Assembly (NCBI RefSeq): GCF_000024025.1
Contig: NC_013131.1
Span: 1,426,001-1,490,000 of the forward strand
DNA length: 64,000 bases
Reading direction: 5' to 3'
Origin: Catenulispora acidiphila DSM 44928
Lineage (GTDB): Bacteria; Actinomycetota; Actinomycetes; Streptomycetales; Catenulisporaceae
The position numbers were made by a program, and so were the translations under genes. Of the stretch, positions 1 through 7,934 are shown one piece after another; position 1 is the first letter of the stretch; each line of letters opens with the position of its first letter. A model generated the notes under the pieces. The model saw only the letters and a program-made list of their open reading frames with translations, had not been told where the DNA came from and made no database searches.

Positions 1-230
1 TGCCAGCGCGTGAGGAACGGCGCCAGCGTGAGCACCGCGGCGAGCACGATCACCACCGAGACCCCGAAGCGGAGGACGCCGGGGTCCTCGGCCTGCAGGA
101 GCAGATAGGCCGGCTGGCTCCAGACCAGCAGGACCATCATCGCCGCGGCCCACAGCGGCAGCCCGGTGACCAGGAACAGGGCGTCCCCGCCGGCCTGGCT
201 CCAGCGCGCCCGCAGGATCTCTCGCGTCAT
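1..230 (-). CDS. Partial membrane protein, possibly a sensor histidine kinase N-terminus
   Basis: An open frame reads leftward from an ATG at 228-230 to the window edge (76 codons visible). A purine-rich AAGG lies just upstream of the start. A charged N-terminus (MTREILRARWSQ) is followed by two hydrophobic segments, roughly residues 18-38 and 53-70. The GGDALFLVTGLPLW stretch resembles the 'RDTLYLLxGLPL' opening of the membrane sensor domain in actinobacterial histidine kinases. That similarity is weak, and without the rest of the gene only 'integral membrane protein' is safe. It is divergent from the glycosyltransferase gene. Confidence 0.5.
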   Translation of the reverse strand, partial: MTREILRARWSQAGGDALFLVTGLPLWAAAMMVLLVWSQPAYLLLQAEDPGVLRFGVSVVIVLAAVLTLAPFLTRW

Positions 231-380
231 CGGCACGCCTTCACGGTATTGGCGCAGCTCCGCCCCGGTCCATCGAGCCTGCCTCACCCCGGGGGTGGTG
301 CTGGCCCCACCCCGGAATCGCCAGGTCGCACTACTGATCTCGGCGCCGCGCGTGGCCAGCATGGGACGAGTCCGGAACAC

Positions 381-408
381 GATCTCCGATCTCCGATCCC
401 TGATCTCC
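381..408. repeat. Four tandem 7-bp units (GATCTCC)
   Basis: Four head-to-tail heptamers (GATCTCC, GATCTCC, GATCCCT, GATCTCC) lie in the divergent spacer 231-441, about 33 bp before the glycosyltransferase start. They could be a slippage tract or spaced regulator sites. No protein or RNA function is evident. Confidence 0.5.
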
Positions 409-441
409 CGATGGTCTCCGGTGTTCTTTGGAAGGACTCCC

Positions 442-1578
442 ATGTCCCGCGTGGTCATCTTCTCCGCCTCGGTCGGCGCCGGCCATGACAGCGCCGCCCA
501 GGCTCTCGCCGACCGGCTGACCGCGCGCGGCTTCGCGGTCGACCGGCACGACTTCCTGACGCTGATGCCCGCCGGGCGCGCGGTGTGCGGCTCCTACCGG
601 CGCATCATCACGCACGCCCCGGCGCTGTATCAGTGCATTTACGCCCGCACCGAGCGCGCCGCGCGCCCCGGGCTGGTGCAGCGGCAGCTGCTGCGCGGCG
701 CGGAGCAGGCGGTGCTGGACGCGATACCGGCCGACGCGGTCGCGGCGGTCGCGACGTATCCGCTCGCGGCGCAGGTGCTGGGACGGCTGCGGGCGGCGGG
801 ACGGCTGGCCGTGCCGGTGGTGGTGACGTTCACCGACTTCTCCGTGCACCCGCTGTGGATCGCGCCCGGTGTCGACCTGTACCTGGCGCCGCACGCGGTG
901 ACGGCGGCGCAGGCGGTCGCGCACGGTGTGGACCCGGCGAAGGTCGCGGTGGCGCGGCCGTTGGTGTCGGCGCGGTTCGCCGAGGGGTCGGCGGCGCGAC
1001 GGGAGGCGGCGCGGGCGCGGTTCGGGTTGGCAGGGGCGGCAGGAGCCCGCGAGGACAAGCCGCTGGCGCTGTTGCTCGGCGGCTCGTGGGGCGTCGGCGA
1101 CATCGAGCAGACGGCGCGCGATCTCGCGGCGTCGGGCGTGGTGACGCCGGTGGTGGTGTGCGGCCGCAACGCGGTGTTGCGGGGACGGCTGCGCGCGGCG
1201 GGGTTCCCGCATGTGTTCGGCTGGGTCGGGGACATGCCGACGCTGATGGCGGCGTGCGACGTCATGGTGCAGAACGCCGGCGCCTCCAGCACGCTCGAGG
1301 CGTTCGCCACCGGGCTGCCGGTCGCCACCTACCGCAGCCTGGTCGGGCACGGCCGGACCAACGCCGCGGTGCTGGACGAAGCAGGGCTCGCGGTCTGGGT
1401 GCGGTCGCGGGAGGAGCTGGCCGGCTCGCTGCTGGAGCTGACGTCCGGAGTGCGGGGGCGGCGCCAGCACAACGCCGGGCTGGCGATGGTCGGCGGCGGC
1501 GCCGAGCCGGACGCGCTGATCATGGAGCTGATCGCGGAGCTGTCCGCGGACGCCTCCGTCGGGGCGGTGGCGGTCTGA
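442..1578 (+). CDS. GT28-family (MGDG-synthase-like) glycosyltransferase
   Basis: This 378-residue GT-B enzyme probably transfers a sugar to a lipid or envelope acceptor. The N-terminus (SASVGAGHDSAAQAL) matches the opening loop of monogalactosyldiacylglycerol synthases. The C-terminal half has the nucleotide-sugar motifs LLGGSWGVG and NAGASSTLEAFATGLPV. The frame is open back to 166, but ATG 442 is chosen because GGAAGGA lies 5 nt upstream and the family motif begins 6 residues in. No signal peptide is seen, so it probably acts at the inner membrane face. Its stop overlaps the next start (TGATG), implying translational coupling with the polysaccharide deacetylase. Sugar and acceptor are unknown. 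Confidence 0.85.
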   Translation: MSRVVIFSASVGAGHDSAAQALADRLTARGFAVDRHDFLTLMPAGRAVCGSYRRIITHAPALYQCIYARTERAARPGLVQRQLLRGAEQAVLDAIPADAVAAVATYPLAAQVLGRLRAAGRLAVPVVVTFTDFSVHPLWIAPGVDLYLAPHAVTAAQAVAHGVDPAKVAVARPLVSARFAEGSAARREAARARFGLAGAAGAREDKPLALLLGGSWGVGDIEQTARDLAASGVVTPVVVCGRNAVLRGRLRAAGFPHVFGWVGDMPTLMAACDVMVQNAGASSTLEAFATGLPVATYRSLVGHGRTNAAVLDEAGLAVWVRSREELAGSLLELTSGVRGRRQHNAGLAMVGGGAEPDALIMELIAELSADASVGAVAV

Positions 1579-2285
1579 TGCGTGCCCTGACGACCGCCGC
1601 GACCGTGCTCACGCACCCGTTCCCGGCCACCACGACCTTCGGTCCCGTCCGCAACCGCGTGCTGCCCGGTCTGGCGGCGCGCGGCGCGCCCGACCACGTC
1701 GCGCTCACCTTCGACGACGGACCCGACCCGAACTCCACCCCGCGCTTCCTGGACCTGCTCGCGGCGCGCGGCGTGCGCGCGACGTTCTTCCTGCTCGGCT
1801 CCATGGCCGAGCGCGCGCCGGGGCTGGTCGGCGAGATCCAGGCCGCCGGGCACGAGATCGGCGTCCACGGCTGGCACCACCAGAGCCTGCTCTTCCGCGG
1901 CCCGCGCGCCACCGAGCAGGACCTGACGCGAGCCCGCGACCACCTCGCCGAGCTGACCGGCGAGCAGCCGCGGTTGTTCCGGCCGCCCTACGGCGTCATG
2001 ACCACCGCCGCGCACCGCACCGCACGCCGCCTCGGACTGCGGCCCACGCTCTGGACCAGCTGGGGCGAGGACTGGACGGCGCGCGCCACCTCCGGCGGCG
2101 TCCACCGCCAGGTCACCAAGGACCTGCGCGGCGGCGGCACGATCCTGCTGCACGACACGGACTGCACCGCCAAGCCAGGGTCCTGGCACGCCACGCTCGG
2201 CGCCGTGCCGCTGCTGCTCGACCACTGCGAGGAGCGCGGCTGGGCGGTCGGTCCGCTGCGGGAGCACGGCCGGGTCGGAGGGTGA
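1578..2285 (+). CDS. Polysaccharide deacetylase, NodB (CE4) domain
   Basis: This 235-residue protein has all the CE4 motifs: TFDDGPD (catalytic Asp and metal Asp) near residue 45, HGWHHQ (two metal His) near 96, RPPYG near 135 and LHDTD near 192. CE4 enzymes remove N- or O-acetyl groups from chitin oligomers, peptidoglycan or other polysaccharides using a divalent metal. There is no clear signal peptide, unusual for a wall-acting member, so it may act on a cytoplasmic or lipid-linked precursor. The one-base overlap with the upstream glycosyltransferase suggests both act on the same glycan or glycolipid. Confidence 0.88.
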   Translation: MRALTTAATVLTHPFPATTTFGPVRNRVLPGLAARGAPDHVALTFDDGPDPNSTPRFLDLLAARGVRATFFLLGSMAERAPGLVGEIQAAGHEIGVHGWHHQSLLFRGPRATEQDLTRARDHLAELTGEQPRLFRPPYGVMTTAAHRTARRLGLRPTLWTSWGEDWTARATSGGVHRQVTKDLRGGGTILLHDTDCTAKPGSWHATLGAVPLLLDHCEERGWAVGPLREHGRVGG

Positions 2286-2362
2286 CGGCGGCGGGTGATG
2301 GCGGGGCGTGATGTGAGTCGGAGTGTGGCGGCGTACCCGGAGTATCAGCCCGCGGTGTGATG

Positions 2363-2389
2363 GTCGCCCGGATACGCCATCCGGGCGAC
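2363..2389. terminator. Bidirectional hairpin between convergent genes
   Basis: A perfect 11-bp stem (GTCGCCCGGAT / ATCCGGGCGAC) encloses a 5-nt loop. It lies between the deacetylase (+) and the epimerase (-). There is no U-tract on either side, as is common for actinobacterial terminators. Confidence 0.65.
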
Positions 2390-2417
2390 TCCATCGGAGT
2401 GAGGGACCGGTCTGATT

Positions 2418-2467
2418 GTCAGTGCTCGTCGGCCGGTCAGTGCTGATCTGATCGTCAGTGCTCGTCG
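2418..2467. repeat. Duplicated 3' tail of the epimerase gene
   Basis: GTCAGTGCTCGTCG, which holds the last codons and stop of the epimerase gene, occurs at 2454-2467 and again exactly at 2418-2431. A partial copy (GTCAGTGCT) lies between them. This looks like a small local duplication just beyond the stop codon. Confidence 0.6.
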
Positions 2468-2898
2468 CCCTCGGCGGCCTGCACCAGCTCCACCAGCACC
2501 CCGTGCGCGTCCTTCGGGTGCAGGAAGTTGATCGTGGAGCCCATGCTGCCGCGCCGCGGCTGCTCGTACAGCGAGCGCACGCCCTTGCCGACGATGTCCG
2601 CGGTCGTGGTCGCCACGTCGGCGGTGCCGAAGGCGACGTGGTGGACGCCCTCGCCGTTCTTCGCCATCCACTTGGCGATCGCCGAGTCCTCGCGGGTCGG
2701 CTCCAGCAGCTGCAGGTAGCTGGCGCCGCCGTCGTCGGTGCTGTTGATCTTCAGCATCGCCTCGCGGACGCCCTGTTCCTCGTTGACCTCGGTGTGGAAG
2801 ACCTCGAAGCCGTAGGTCGCGCGGTAGAACTCGACCGTGTCGTCGAGATTGCGGCACGCGATGCCGATGTGGTCGATGCGCGTCAGTGGTGAAGACAT
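2455..2898 (-). CDS. mce: Methylmalonyl-CoA epimerase
   Basis: This 147-residue vicinal-oxygen-chelate enzyme interconverts (2S)- and (2R)-methylmalonyl-CoA, linking propionyl-CoA carboxylase to methylmalonyl-CoA mutase. Both VOC half-modules are visible: [18 protein letters not shown] at the N-terminus with the first metal His, [12 protein letters not shown] in the middle with the second, and HGVLVELVQ near the end with the Glu ligand. The frame stays open upstream, but ATG 2898 has GGAGG about 9 nt before it and leaves the usual family length. It is divergent from the acetyl-CoA acetyltransferase, next to meaB. A palindrome lies in the shared promoter region. Confidence 0.93.
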   Translation of the reverse strand: MSSPLTRIDHIGIACRNLDDTVEFYRATYGFEVFHTEVNEEQGVREAMLKINSTDDGGASYLQLLEPTREDSAIAKWMAKNGEGVHHVAFGTADVATTTADIVGKGVRSLYEQPRRGSMGSTINFLHPKDAHGVLVELVQAAEGDEH

Positions 2899-2961
2899 GG
2901 GGACATCCTCCAGGGAGCGGCTCGAGCGCGCGCGGGGTTGTGTCGAAAACGACACCCTAAG

Positions 2962-2990
2962 CTACTGACGAGTAATTTACTCCTGACTAG
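2962..2990. promoter_or_regulatory. Imperfect palindrome between epimerase and thiolase
   Basis: The core GAGTAA-T-TTACTC (2970-2982) is a perfect inverted repeat. With flanks, two 14-nt arms agree at 11 positions. It lies in the divergent promoter region 2899-3051, a typical place for a TetR-like repressor site controlling both acyl-CoA genes. The regulator is not identified. Confidence 0.5.
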
Positions 2991-3051
2991 GCTGGTGGCC
3001 AGCAACAGGCTTCACTTCCCCTCACCCTCGCAGACACTGGAGAGCATCATC

Positions 3052-4248
3052 GTGAGCGCTACCAAGTCGGTGATCGTCGCAGGCGCGCGGACCCCGATGG
3101 GCCGCCTGCTCGGCTCCTTGAAGAACTTCTCCGGCGCGGACCTCGGCGGGGTGGCCATCAAGGCCGCCCTGGAGCGGGCCGGGGTCGCGCCCGAGCAGGT
3201 GCAGTACGTGATCATGGGCCAGGTGCTGCAGGCCGGCGCCGGGCAGATCCCGGCGCGCCAGGCGGCGGTGTCCGCGGGTATCCCGCTGACCGTCCCGGCG
3301 ATCACCATCAACAAGGTGTGCCTGTCCGGTCTGGACGCGATCGCGCTGGCCGACCAGCTCATCCGGGCCGGCGAGTTCGACATCGTGGTGGCCGGCGGCC
3401 AGGAGTCCATGACCAACGCCCCGCACCTGCTGCCCAAGTCCCGCGAGGGCTTCAAGTACGGCGCGGTGGAGATGCTCGACGCGATGGCCTACGACGGCCT
3501 GACCGACCCCTGGGAGAACATTCCCATGGGCCAGTCGACCGAGAAGCACAACGCCCGCCTGGGTATCGAGCGCGCCCCGCAGGACGAGTTCGCGGCCCGC
3601 TCGCACCAGCGCGCCGCCGCCGCGCAGAAGAACGGCGTGTTCGAGGCCGAGATCACCCCGGTCTCCATCCCGCAGCGCAAGGGCGACCCGATTGTGTTCG
3701 CCACCGACGAGGGCATCCGCCCCGACACCACCGCGGAGAGCCTGTCCGGCCTGCGCCCGGCCTTCACCAAGGACGGGACCATCACCGCCGGCACCTCCTC
3801 GCAGATCTCCGACGGTGCGGCCGCGGTGGTCGTGATGTCCAAGGCCAAGGCCGAGGAGCTGGGCCTGGAGTGGATCGCCGAGATCGGCGCGCACGGCAAC
3901 GTCGCGGGCCCGGACACCTCGCTGCAGTCGCAGCCCTCGAACGCCATCAAGCACGCCCTGGGCAAGCAGGGTCTGACCGTGGCGGACCTGGACCTGATCG
4001 AGATCAACGAGGCGTTCGCGGCGGTCGGCGTGCAGTCGATGAAGGACCTCGGCGTGGACGAGGAGATCGTCAACGTCAACGGCGGCGCGATCGCGCTGGG
4101 CCACCCGATCGGCATGTCCGGCGCGCGCCTGGTGCTCAGCCTCGCGCTGGAGCTCCAGCGGCGCGGCGGCGGCACCGGCGCGGCGGCGCTGTGCGGCGGC
4201 GGCGGGCAGGGCGACGCCCTGATCATCACCGTGCCGCGGCGCGGCTGA
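3052..4248 (+). CDS. Acetyl-CoA C-acetyltransferase (thiolase)
   Basis: This 398-residue thiolase condenses two acetyl-CoA to acetoacetyl-CoA or runs the reverse thiolysis. The catalytic set is complete: nucleophile Cys90 in NKVCLSGL, His351 in [11 protein letters not shown] and the second Cys381 in ALCGGGG, with NEAF before them. GTG 3052 is chosen because it follows GGAGAG and gives the standard family N-terminus ([16 protein letters not shown]); an upstream in-frame extension from 2938 has no family match. Placement beside the epimerase and meaB suggests degradation or assimilation of short acyl-CoAs rather than a dedicated PHB operon, since no reductase or synthase is present. Confidence 0.92.
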   Translation: MSATKSVIVAGARTPMGRLLGSLKNFSGADLGGVAIKAALERAGVAPEQVQYVIMGQVLQAGAGQIPARQAAVSAGIPLTVPAITINKVCLSGLDAIALADQLIRAGEFDIVVAGGQESMTNAPHLLPKSREGFKYGAVEMLDAMAYDGLTDPWENIPMGQSTEKHNARLGIERAPQDEFAARSHQRAAAAQKNGVFEAEITPVSIPQRKGDPIVFATDEGIRPDTTAESLSGLRPAFTKDGTITAGTSSQISDGAAAVVVMSKAKAEELGLEWIAEIGAHGNVAGPDTSLQSQPSNAIKHALGKQGLTVADLDLIEINEAFAAVGVQSMKDLGVDEEIVNVNGGAIALGHPIGMSGARLVLSLALELQRRGGGTGAAALCGGGGQGDALIITVPRRG

Positions 4249-4274
4249 GCCCGGCGCGGATAGGATCACCGGCC

Positions 4275-5234
4275 GTGGCTGGCAACGATGTGACGGACCT
4301 CGTCGAACGCGCCCGCAAGGGCGACCCGCGCGCGGTGGCGCGGCTGATCTCCCATGTGGAGGACGGCTCCCCGCTGCTGCGCGAGGTGATGGCGGCGCTG
4401 ACCCCGTACGCCGGCGGCGCGTACGTGGTCGGGCTGACCGGCTCGCCCGGCGTCGGCAAGTCCACCTCCACATCCGCGCTGGTCACGGCGTTCCGCACGC
4501 AGGGCAAGCGGGTCGGCGTGCTGGCCGTGGACCCCTCCTCGCCGTTCTCCGGCGGCGCGCTGCTCGGCGACCGGGTCCGGATGCAGGAGCACGCCACCGA
4601 CCGCGACGTCTACATCCGCTCCATGGCCTCGCGCGGACACCTCGGCGGCCTGTCGGCCTCGACGCCGCAGGCGGTGCGGGTGCTGGACGCCGCGGGCTGC
4701 GACGTGGTGCTGATCGAGACGGTCGGCGTCGGGCAGTCCGAGGTCGAGATCGCCGCGACCGCCGACACCTCGGTGGTGCTGCTGGCGCCGGGGATGGGTG
4801 ACGGCATCCAGGCGGCGAAGGCCGGGATCCTGGAGATCGGCGACCTGTTCGTGGTCAACAAGGCCGACCGCGACGGCGCCGACGCCACCGCCCGGGAGCT
4901 GGGCCACATGCTGGCGCTCGGCGAGTCCCGCTCGCCCGGGGACTGGCGGCCGCCGATCGTGAAGACGGTCGCGGCCACCGGCCAGGGCATCGAGGAGTTC
5001 GTCGAGGCGCTGGACAAGCACAAGAGCTGGCTGGAGGAGAACGGCCAGCTCGACGAGCGCCGGCGCTACCGGGCCTCGGTGGAGATCGAGGGCATCGCCT
5101 TGGCGGCGCTGCGCGCGCGGATCGGCGACCTGCACGGCGACCGGCGGCTGTCGGTGCTGGCCGAGCGGGTCGTGGGGCGCGAGCTGGATCCGTACTCGGC
5201 GGCCGACGAGCTGGTGGCCGGGGTCAGCGACTAA
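4275..5234 (+). CDS. meaB: MeaB-type GTPase chaperone of B12-dependent acyl-CoA mutase
   Basis: This 319-residue G3E GTPase loads and protects adenosylcobalamin on acyl-CoA mutases. It has Walker A GSPGVGKST near residue 58, the DPSSPFSGGALLGDR switch region, ETVGVGQSE as the Walker B/G3 segment and NKAD for guanine specificity. The C-terminal dimerisation arm is present. GTG 4275 follows the thiolase stop by 26 nt. TAGGAT lies 8 nt upstream and no SD is seen, so it may have its own leaderless promoter. The client could be methylmalonyl-CoA mutase (not in the window) or the isobutyryl-type mutase at 20.2 kb. Confidence 0.93.
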   Translation: MAGNDVTDLVERARKGDPRAVARLISHVEDGSPLLREVMAALTPYAGGAYVVGLTGSPGVGKSTSTSALVTAFRTQGKRVGVLAVDPSSPFSGGALLGDRVRMQEHATDRDVYIRSMASRGHLGGLSASTPQAVRVLDAAGCDVVLIETVGVGQSEVEIAATADTSVVLLAPGMGDGIQAAKAGILEIGDLFVVNKADRDGADATARELGHMLALGESRSPGDWRPPIVKTVAATGQGIEEFVEALDKHKSWLEENGQLDERRRYRASVEIEGIALAALRARIGDLHGDRRLSVLAERVVGRELDPYSAADELVAGVSD

Positions 5235-5251
5235 AGAGCGGGGCGGGGCGC

Positions 5252-5635
5252 ATGAGACTGACCGACGTCATCATCGACTGTCAGGACCCGGAGGCGCTCG
5301 CCGCGTTCTGGGCCGAAGTGCTGGAGCGGGCGGTCGTGGCGCGGATCGGGCCGTTCGTCTTCCTCGACCGCGTCGAGGGGCTGGGCGTCGGGTTCCAGAA
5401 GACCGACGAGCCGAAGGCGGGCAAGAACCGCGTCCACTTCGACATCCGCTCGCCCGAGCCCGCTGCCGAGCGCGCGCGGCTGGAGGCGTTGGGGGCGAGC
5501 TACCTCCCGCAGTACGCCGGAGGAGGCTTCCTGGTGATGGCTGATCCGGAGGGCAACGAGTTCTGCGTGCTCCCCGAGGGACCGTTCGAGCTCGACGACG
5601 AAGGGCGTGCGGATTACCTCCCGCACGCCCTCTGA
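5252..5635 (+). CDS. Glyoxalase-like (VOC) domain protein
   Basis: This 127-residue single VOC-fold protein shows the pattern of actinobacterial 'glyoxalase-like domain' proteins: CQDPEALAAFWAEVL at the N-terminus, NRVHFDIRSPEPAAERARLEALGA in the middle and DPEGNEFCVLP at the end. Metal ligands are not all evident, so enzymatic activity and substrate cannot be assigned. It starts 17 nt after meaB and may be cotranscribed. Members of this group are often scattered and used in resistance or small-molecule metabolism. Confidence 0.75.
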   Translation: MRLTDVIIDCQDPEALAAFWAEVLERAVVARIGPFVFLDRVEGLGVGFQKTDEPKAGKNRVHFDIRSPEPAAERARLEALGASYLPQYAGGGFLVMADPEGNEFCVLPEGPFELDDEGRADYLPHAL

Positions 5636-5659
5636 GATCGGCCGCCCCCTGAGACGGCG

Positions 5660-5968
5660 TTAGTTCTTCAGGGACTTGTGCAGCCAGAACGGCCCGGTCG
5701 GCAGCACCGAGGCGACCAGGACGACCAGGAACCGCTTGGCGTCCCAGTCCTGCGTCTGCTTCACGGCGTAGGCCAGCGCCAGGTACGCCAGGAACAGCAG
5801 CCCGTGGATCATGCCGAAGACCATGGTCGGCGCGGGCATGTGCGCGGCGTACTTCAGCGGCATCGCGATGCCCAGCAGGATGAGGAAGGACACACCCTCG
5901 GCCAGGGAGACCACGCGGAAGCGCGCGAGCTTGGTGTCCTCGGCGGTTGTCTCAACGACAGTGGTCAC
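5660..5968 (-). CDS. DUF3817 small membrane protein
   Basis: This 102-residue protein has three hydrophobic segments. It carries RFRVVSLAEGVSFLILLGIAMPLK, the DUF3817 signature, then MVFGMIHGLLFLAYLALAY and the C-terminal LPTGPFWLHK. Function is unknown; homologues are often found near transporters or stress genes. GTG 5968 is preferred because GAGGA lies about 9 nt upstream; another in-frame GTG sits seven codons earlier. It converges on the VOC gene with a 24-nt gap. Confidence 0.82.
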   Translation of the reverse strand: MTTVVETTAEDTKLARFRVVSLAEGVSFLILLGIAMPLKYAAHMPAPTMVFGMIHGLLFLAYLALAYAVKQTQDWDAKRFLVVLVASVLPTGPFWLHKSLKN

Positions 5969-6079
5969 GGGCGGGTCCTCGCTGTTCACACGGGTTATGG
6001 CCGACAACGTGTCGGTATATCCCGGGCAGAATACCGGACCTGCTACCACGCCTGTTCGCCTCCCCCTACGCTGGAGCGC

Positions 6080-6967
6080 ATGCGTGACTGGAACAGGCGC
6101 CATTGTGCGCGTCGGGGGCATGAAACCTACGCACCGGTGGGCTCGGGGCTGGAGACCGAGCTGGCGGCGAGACTTCGAGTGGAGACGGTCCACGGACCGG
6201 CGTGGCGCTGTCTGCGCTGCGGCGACTTCGTGATCGGTGAGCCCACGACGGGCAGCGGTCCGGCGGACGAGGCGCCGATCGTGCCGCGGGGCAAGGCGCT
6301 GCGGGACTTGTTCATCCTGCGGCTGCTGGCGGTCGAGCGGGTGATCCGCGGGGTGGTGATCCTGCTGATCGCCTGGGCGGTGTGGAAGTTCGGCAGCAGC
6401 CAGAACGCGGTGCAGCGGCTCTTCGAGTCGGACCTGTCGGCGTTCAAGCCGTTCGCGAACCACTTCGGGTGGGACGTGGAGCACGCCAGTATCGTCGAGC
6501 GGATCCGCAAGACGTTCGACTACAAGCCGAAGACGATCCACACGGTCGCGCTGCTGCTCGGGGGCTACGCGCTGCTGGAGACGGTCGAGGGCGTCGGGCT
6601 GTGGCTGGCCAAGCGCTGGGGCGAGTACCTGACGGCGGTCGGCACGTCGATCTTCCTGCCGCTGGAGATCTGGGACGGCTACACCAAGATCCACGAGCAC
6701 AAGTCCTACATCCTGGCGATCTGCACCTTCGCGATCAACGTCGGCGCCGTGGTCTACCTGCTGCTCACCAAGCGCCTGTTCGGCATCCGCGGCGGCGGCG
6801 AGGCCTTCGAGGCCGCGAAGCACGCCGACGCGCTGATGACCGTGGAGCTCGCGGCGTGCAACCGCGACCTGCCCGAGCCGCGCTCGGCGCTGTCCGAGAC
6901 GGTGGTGCTGAACGCGCCGGCGCTGAGCGATCCGGCGCTGACCGATCCGGCGCCGGGGGCTCCATAG
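6080..6967 (+). CDS. DUF2127 predicted membrane protein
   Basis: This 295-residue protein has an N-terminal cytoplasmic segment with an RRHCARRGHETY...WRCLRCGDF pattern that looks like a degenerate zinc ribbon. DUF2127-type membrane segments follow (ILRLLAVERVIRGVVILLIAWAVWKF, TVALLLGGYALLETVEGVGLWLAKRWGEYLT, YILAICTFAINVGAVVYLL), then a low-complexity ALSDPALTDPAPG tail. The GLWLAKRWGEYL motif is the DUF2127 hallmark. Function is unknown. ATG 6080 has TACGCT 7 nt upstream and no good SD, suggesting a leaderless mRNA. It is divergent from the DUF3817 gene. Confidence 0.8.
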   Translation: MRDWNRRHCARRGHETYAPVGSGLETELAARLRVETVHGPAWRCLRCGDFVIGEPTTGSGPADEAPIVPRGKALRDLFILRLLAVERVIRGVVILLIAWAVWKFGSSQNAVQRLFESDLSAFKPFANHFGWDVEHASIVERIRKTFDYKPKTIHTVALLLGGYALLETVEGVGLWLAKRWGEYLTAVGTSIFLPLEIWDGYTKIHEHKSYILAICTFAINVGAVVYLLLTKRLFGIRGGGEAFEAAKHADALMTVELAACNRDLPEPRSALSETVVLNAPALSDPALTDPAPGAP

Positions 6968-7023
6968 CCGCGGGTCCGGCACGCGGTTGCGCGGTTTCCG
7001 TGTGCTTTGGCGTGAATTCGACA

Positions 7024-7043
7024 GGCGGCTCCGGCGAGCCGCC
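7024..7043. terminator. GC-rich hairpin after DUF2127 gene
   Basis: GGCGGCTC / GAGCCGCC forms a perfect 8-bp stem with a 4-nt loop, 57 nt past the DUF2127 stop. There is no T-run. It is the likely 3' end of that transcript. Confidence 0.45.
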
Positions 7044-7124
7044 GGCCGATCAGCCCGCCGCGCCTGTCACCAGGTCGGCGGGCGCCAGCCGTTGCGGGTT
7101 CAACCACTGCCGTAGGCTGGGGAC

Positions 7125-7604
7125 ATGACCACCGACGGCACCGGCGACCCTCCCTGGCTCGATGAGACCGAGCAGGCCGTCTGGCGCCAGTACATCTCGG
7201 TGATGCGCCTGCTCCCGGACCGCCTCAGCGCGAGCCTGTCCCGAGCCCACGGCCTGACCCTCATCGACTACGAGGTCCTGGCCCGGCTGTCCGAGGCACC
7301 GCTGCGCCGCATGCGCATGACCGAGCTCGCCGAGGGCGCCCTGCTCTCGAAGAGCCGCCTGTCCCACCAGATCAGCCGGATGGAGAAGGAGGGCCTGGTC
7401 CGCCGCGAACCCTGCGAGACCGACGGCCGCGGCTTCTTCGCCGTCCTCACCGACCAGGGCTGGGACAAGCTCCTGGCCTCCGTGCCGCTGCACGTCCGCG
7501 ACGTCCGCGAGTCGTTCATCTCCCCCCTGAGCCGCGAGCAGCTGGTCGCGCTGGGCGACGCGCTGGACGTGATCGGGAAGGGCCTGGAGCCCGGGCGGGG
7601 ATAG
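7125..7604 (+). CDS. MarR family transcriptional regulator
   Basis: This 159-residue winged-helix repressor has its DNA-recognition region at LRRMRMTELAEGALLSKSRLSHQISRMEKEGLVRRE, with a wing near DGRGFFAVLT. MarR proteins bind short palindromes as dimers and are usually released by phenolic or drug-like ligands. TAGGCT lies 6 nt before the ATG with no SD (leaderless-type). The next gene on the strand is an MFS exporter, so control of that pump is the simplest role. Its helix sequence is close to the MarR gene at 59.8 kb, suggesting the same subfamily. Confidence 0.88.
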   Translation: MTTDGTGDPPWLDETEQAVWRQYISVMRLLPDRLSASLSRAHGLTLIDYEVLARLSEAPLRRMRMTELAEGALLSKSRLSHQISRMEKEGLVRREPCETDGRGFFAVLTDQGWDKLLASVPLHVRDVRESFISPLSREQLVALGDALDVIGKGLEPGRG

Positions 7605-7675
7605 GGCGGCGCTCATGACTTGCGCGTGGGTGGCGGAGCGTGGGCTGGTGCGGTTGGTTTGTGGGTTTTTATAAG

Positions 7676-7863
7676 CTTTTTACGTCTTCGAGCATGGTTT
7701 GATGGCCTCGCAGGGGGCGCAGTTCGGTGGAGCGTGTCCGGGTCACGTTGGCGGCCGGCGGTCGTGAACACGAACAACTGCCGGCCGCCACCGCAACCCG
7801 GTCGCCCGCAACCGAACTGCGCCCCCCGCGAGGCCATCAACACCCGCGCGAAGCCGTAAAAAG
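7676..7863. repeat. 188-bp imperfect palindrome (MITE-like or cruciform)
   Basis: The two 94-bp arms are inverted copies about 78% identical by my alignment, with no gaps around a centre at 7769/7770. Tips are CTTTTTACG / CGTAAAAAG. Conserved blocks include GATGGCCTCG / CGAGGCCATC, GGGGCGCAGTTCGGT and its complement, and TGGCGGCCGGC / GCCGGCCGCCA next to the loop. It fills most of the 7605-7934 gap between the MarR and MFS genes. Both strands read short open frames from it with similar FLRLRA-DGLAGGAVR-RWRPAVV translations, which follow from the inverted symmetry and are not independent genes. It could be a miniature inverted-repeat element, or a strong bidirectional terminator. Confidence 0.8.
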
Positions 7864-7906
7864 AAGGCCGCGGGTTCGGCCGGGGCGCGCCGACCTGAGT
7901 TCGCGG

Positions 7907-7922
7907 TGCCGCATACGCGGCA
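7907..7922. promoter_or_regulatory. Short palindrome upstream of MFS gene
   Basis: TGCCGC-ATAC-GCGGCA is a perfect inverted repeat with a 4-bp centre, 13-50 bp before the possible MFS start codons. It is a candidate site for the upstream MarR protein. Confidence 0.35.
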
Positions 7923-7934
7923 TGCCTGTCCAAC

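Noticed and set aside
331-1470. Long minus-strand open frame (379 codons) opposite the glycosyltransferase
   Set aside because: Arg/His/Gln-rich translation without family motifs; an antisense shadow produced by G/C-biased third positions.
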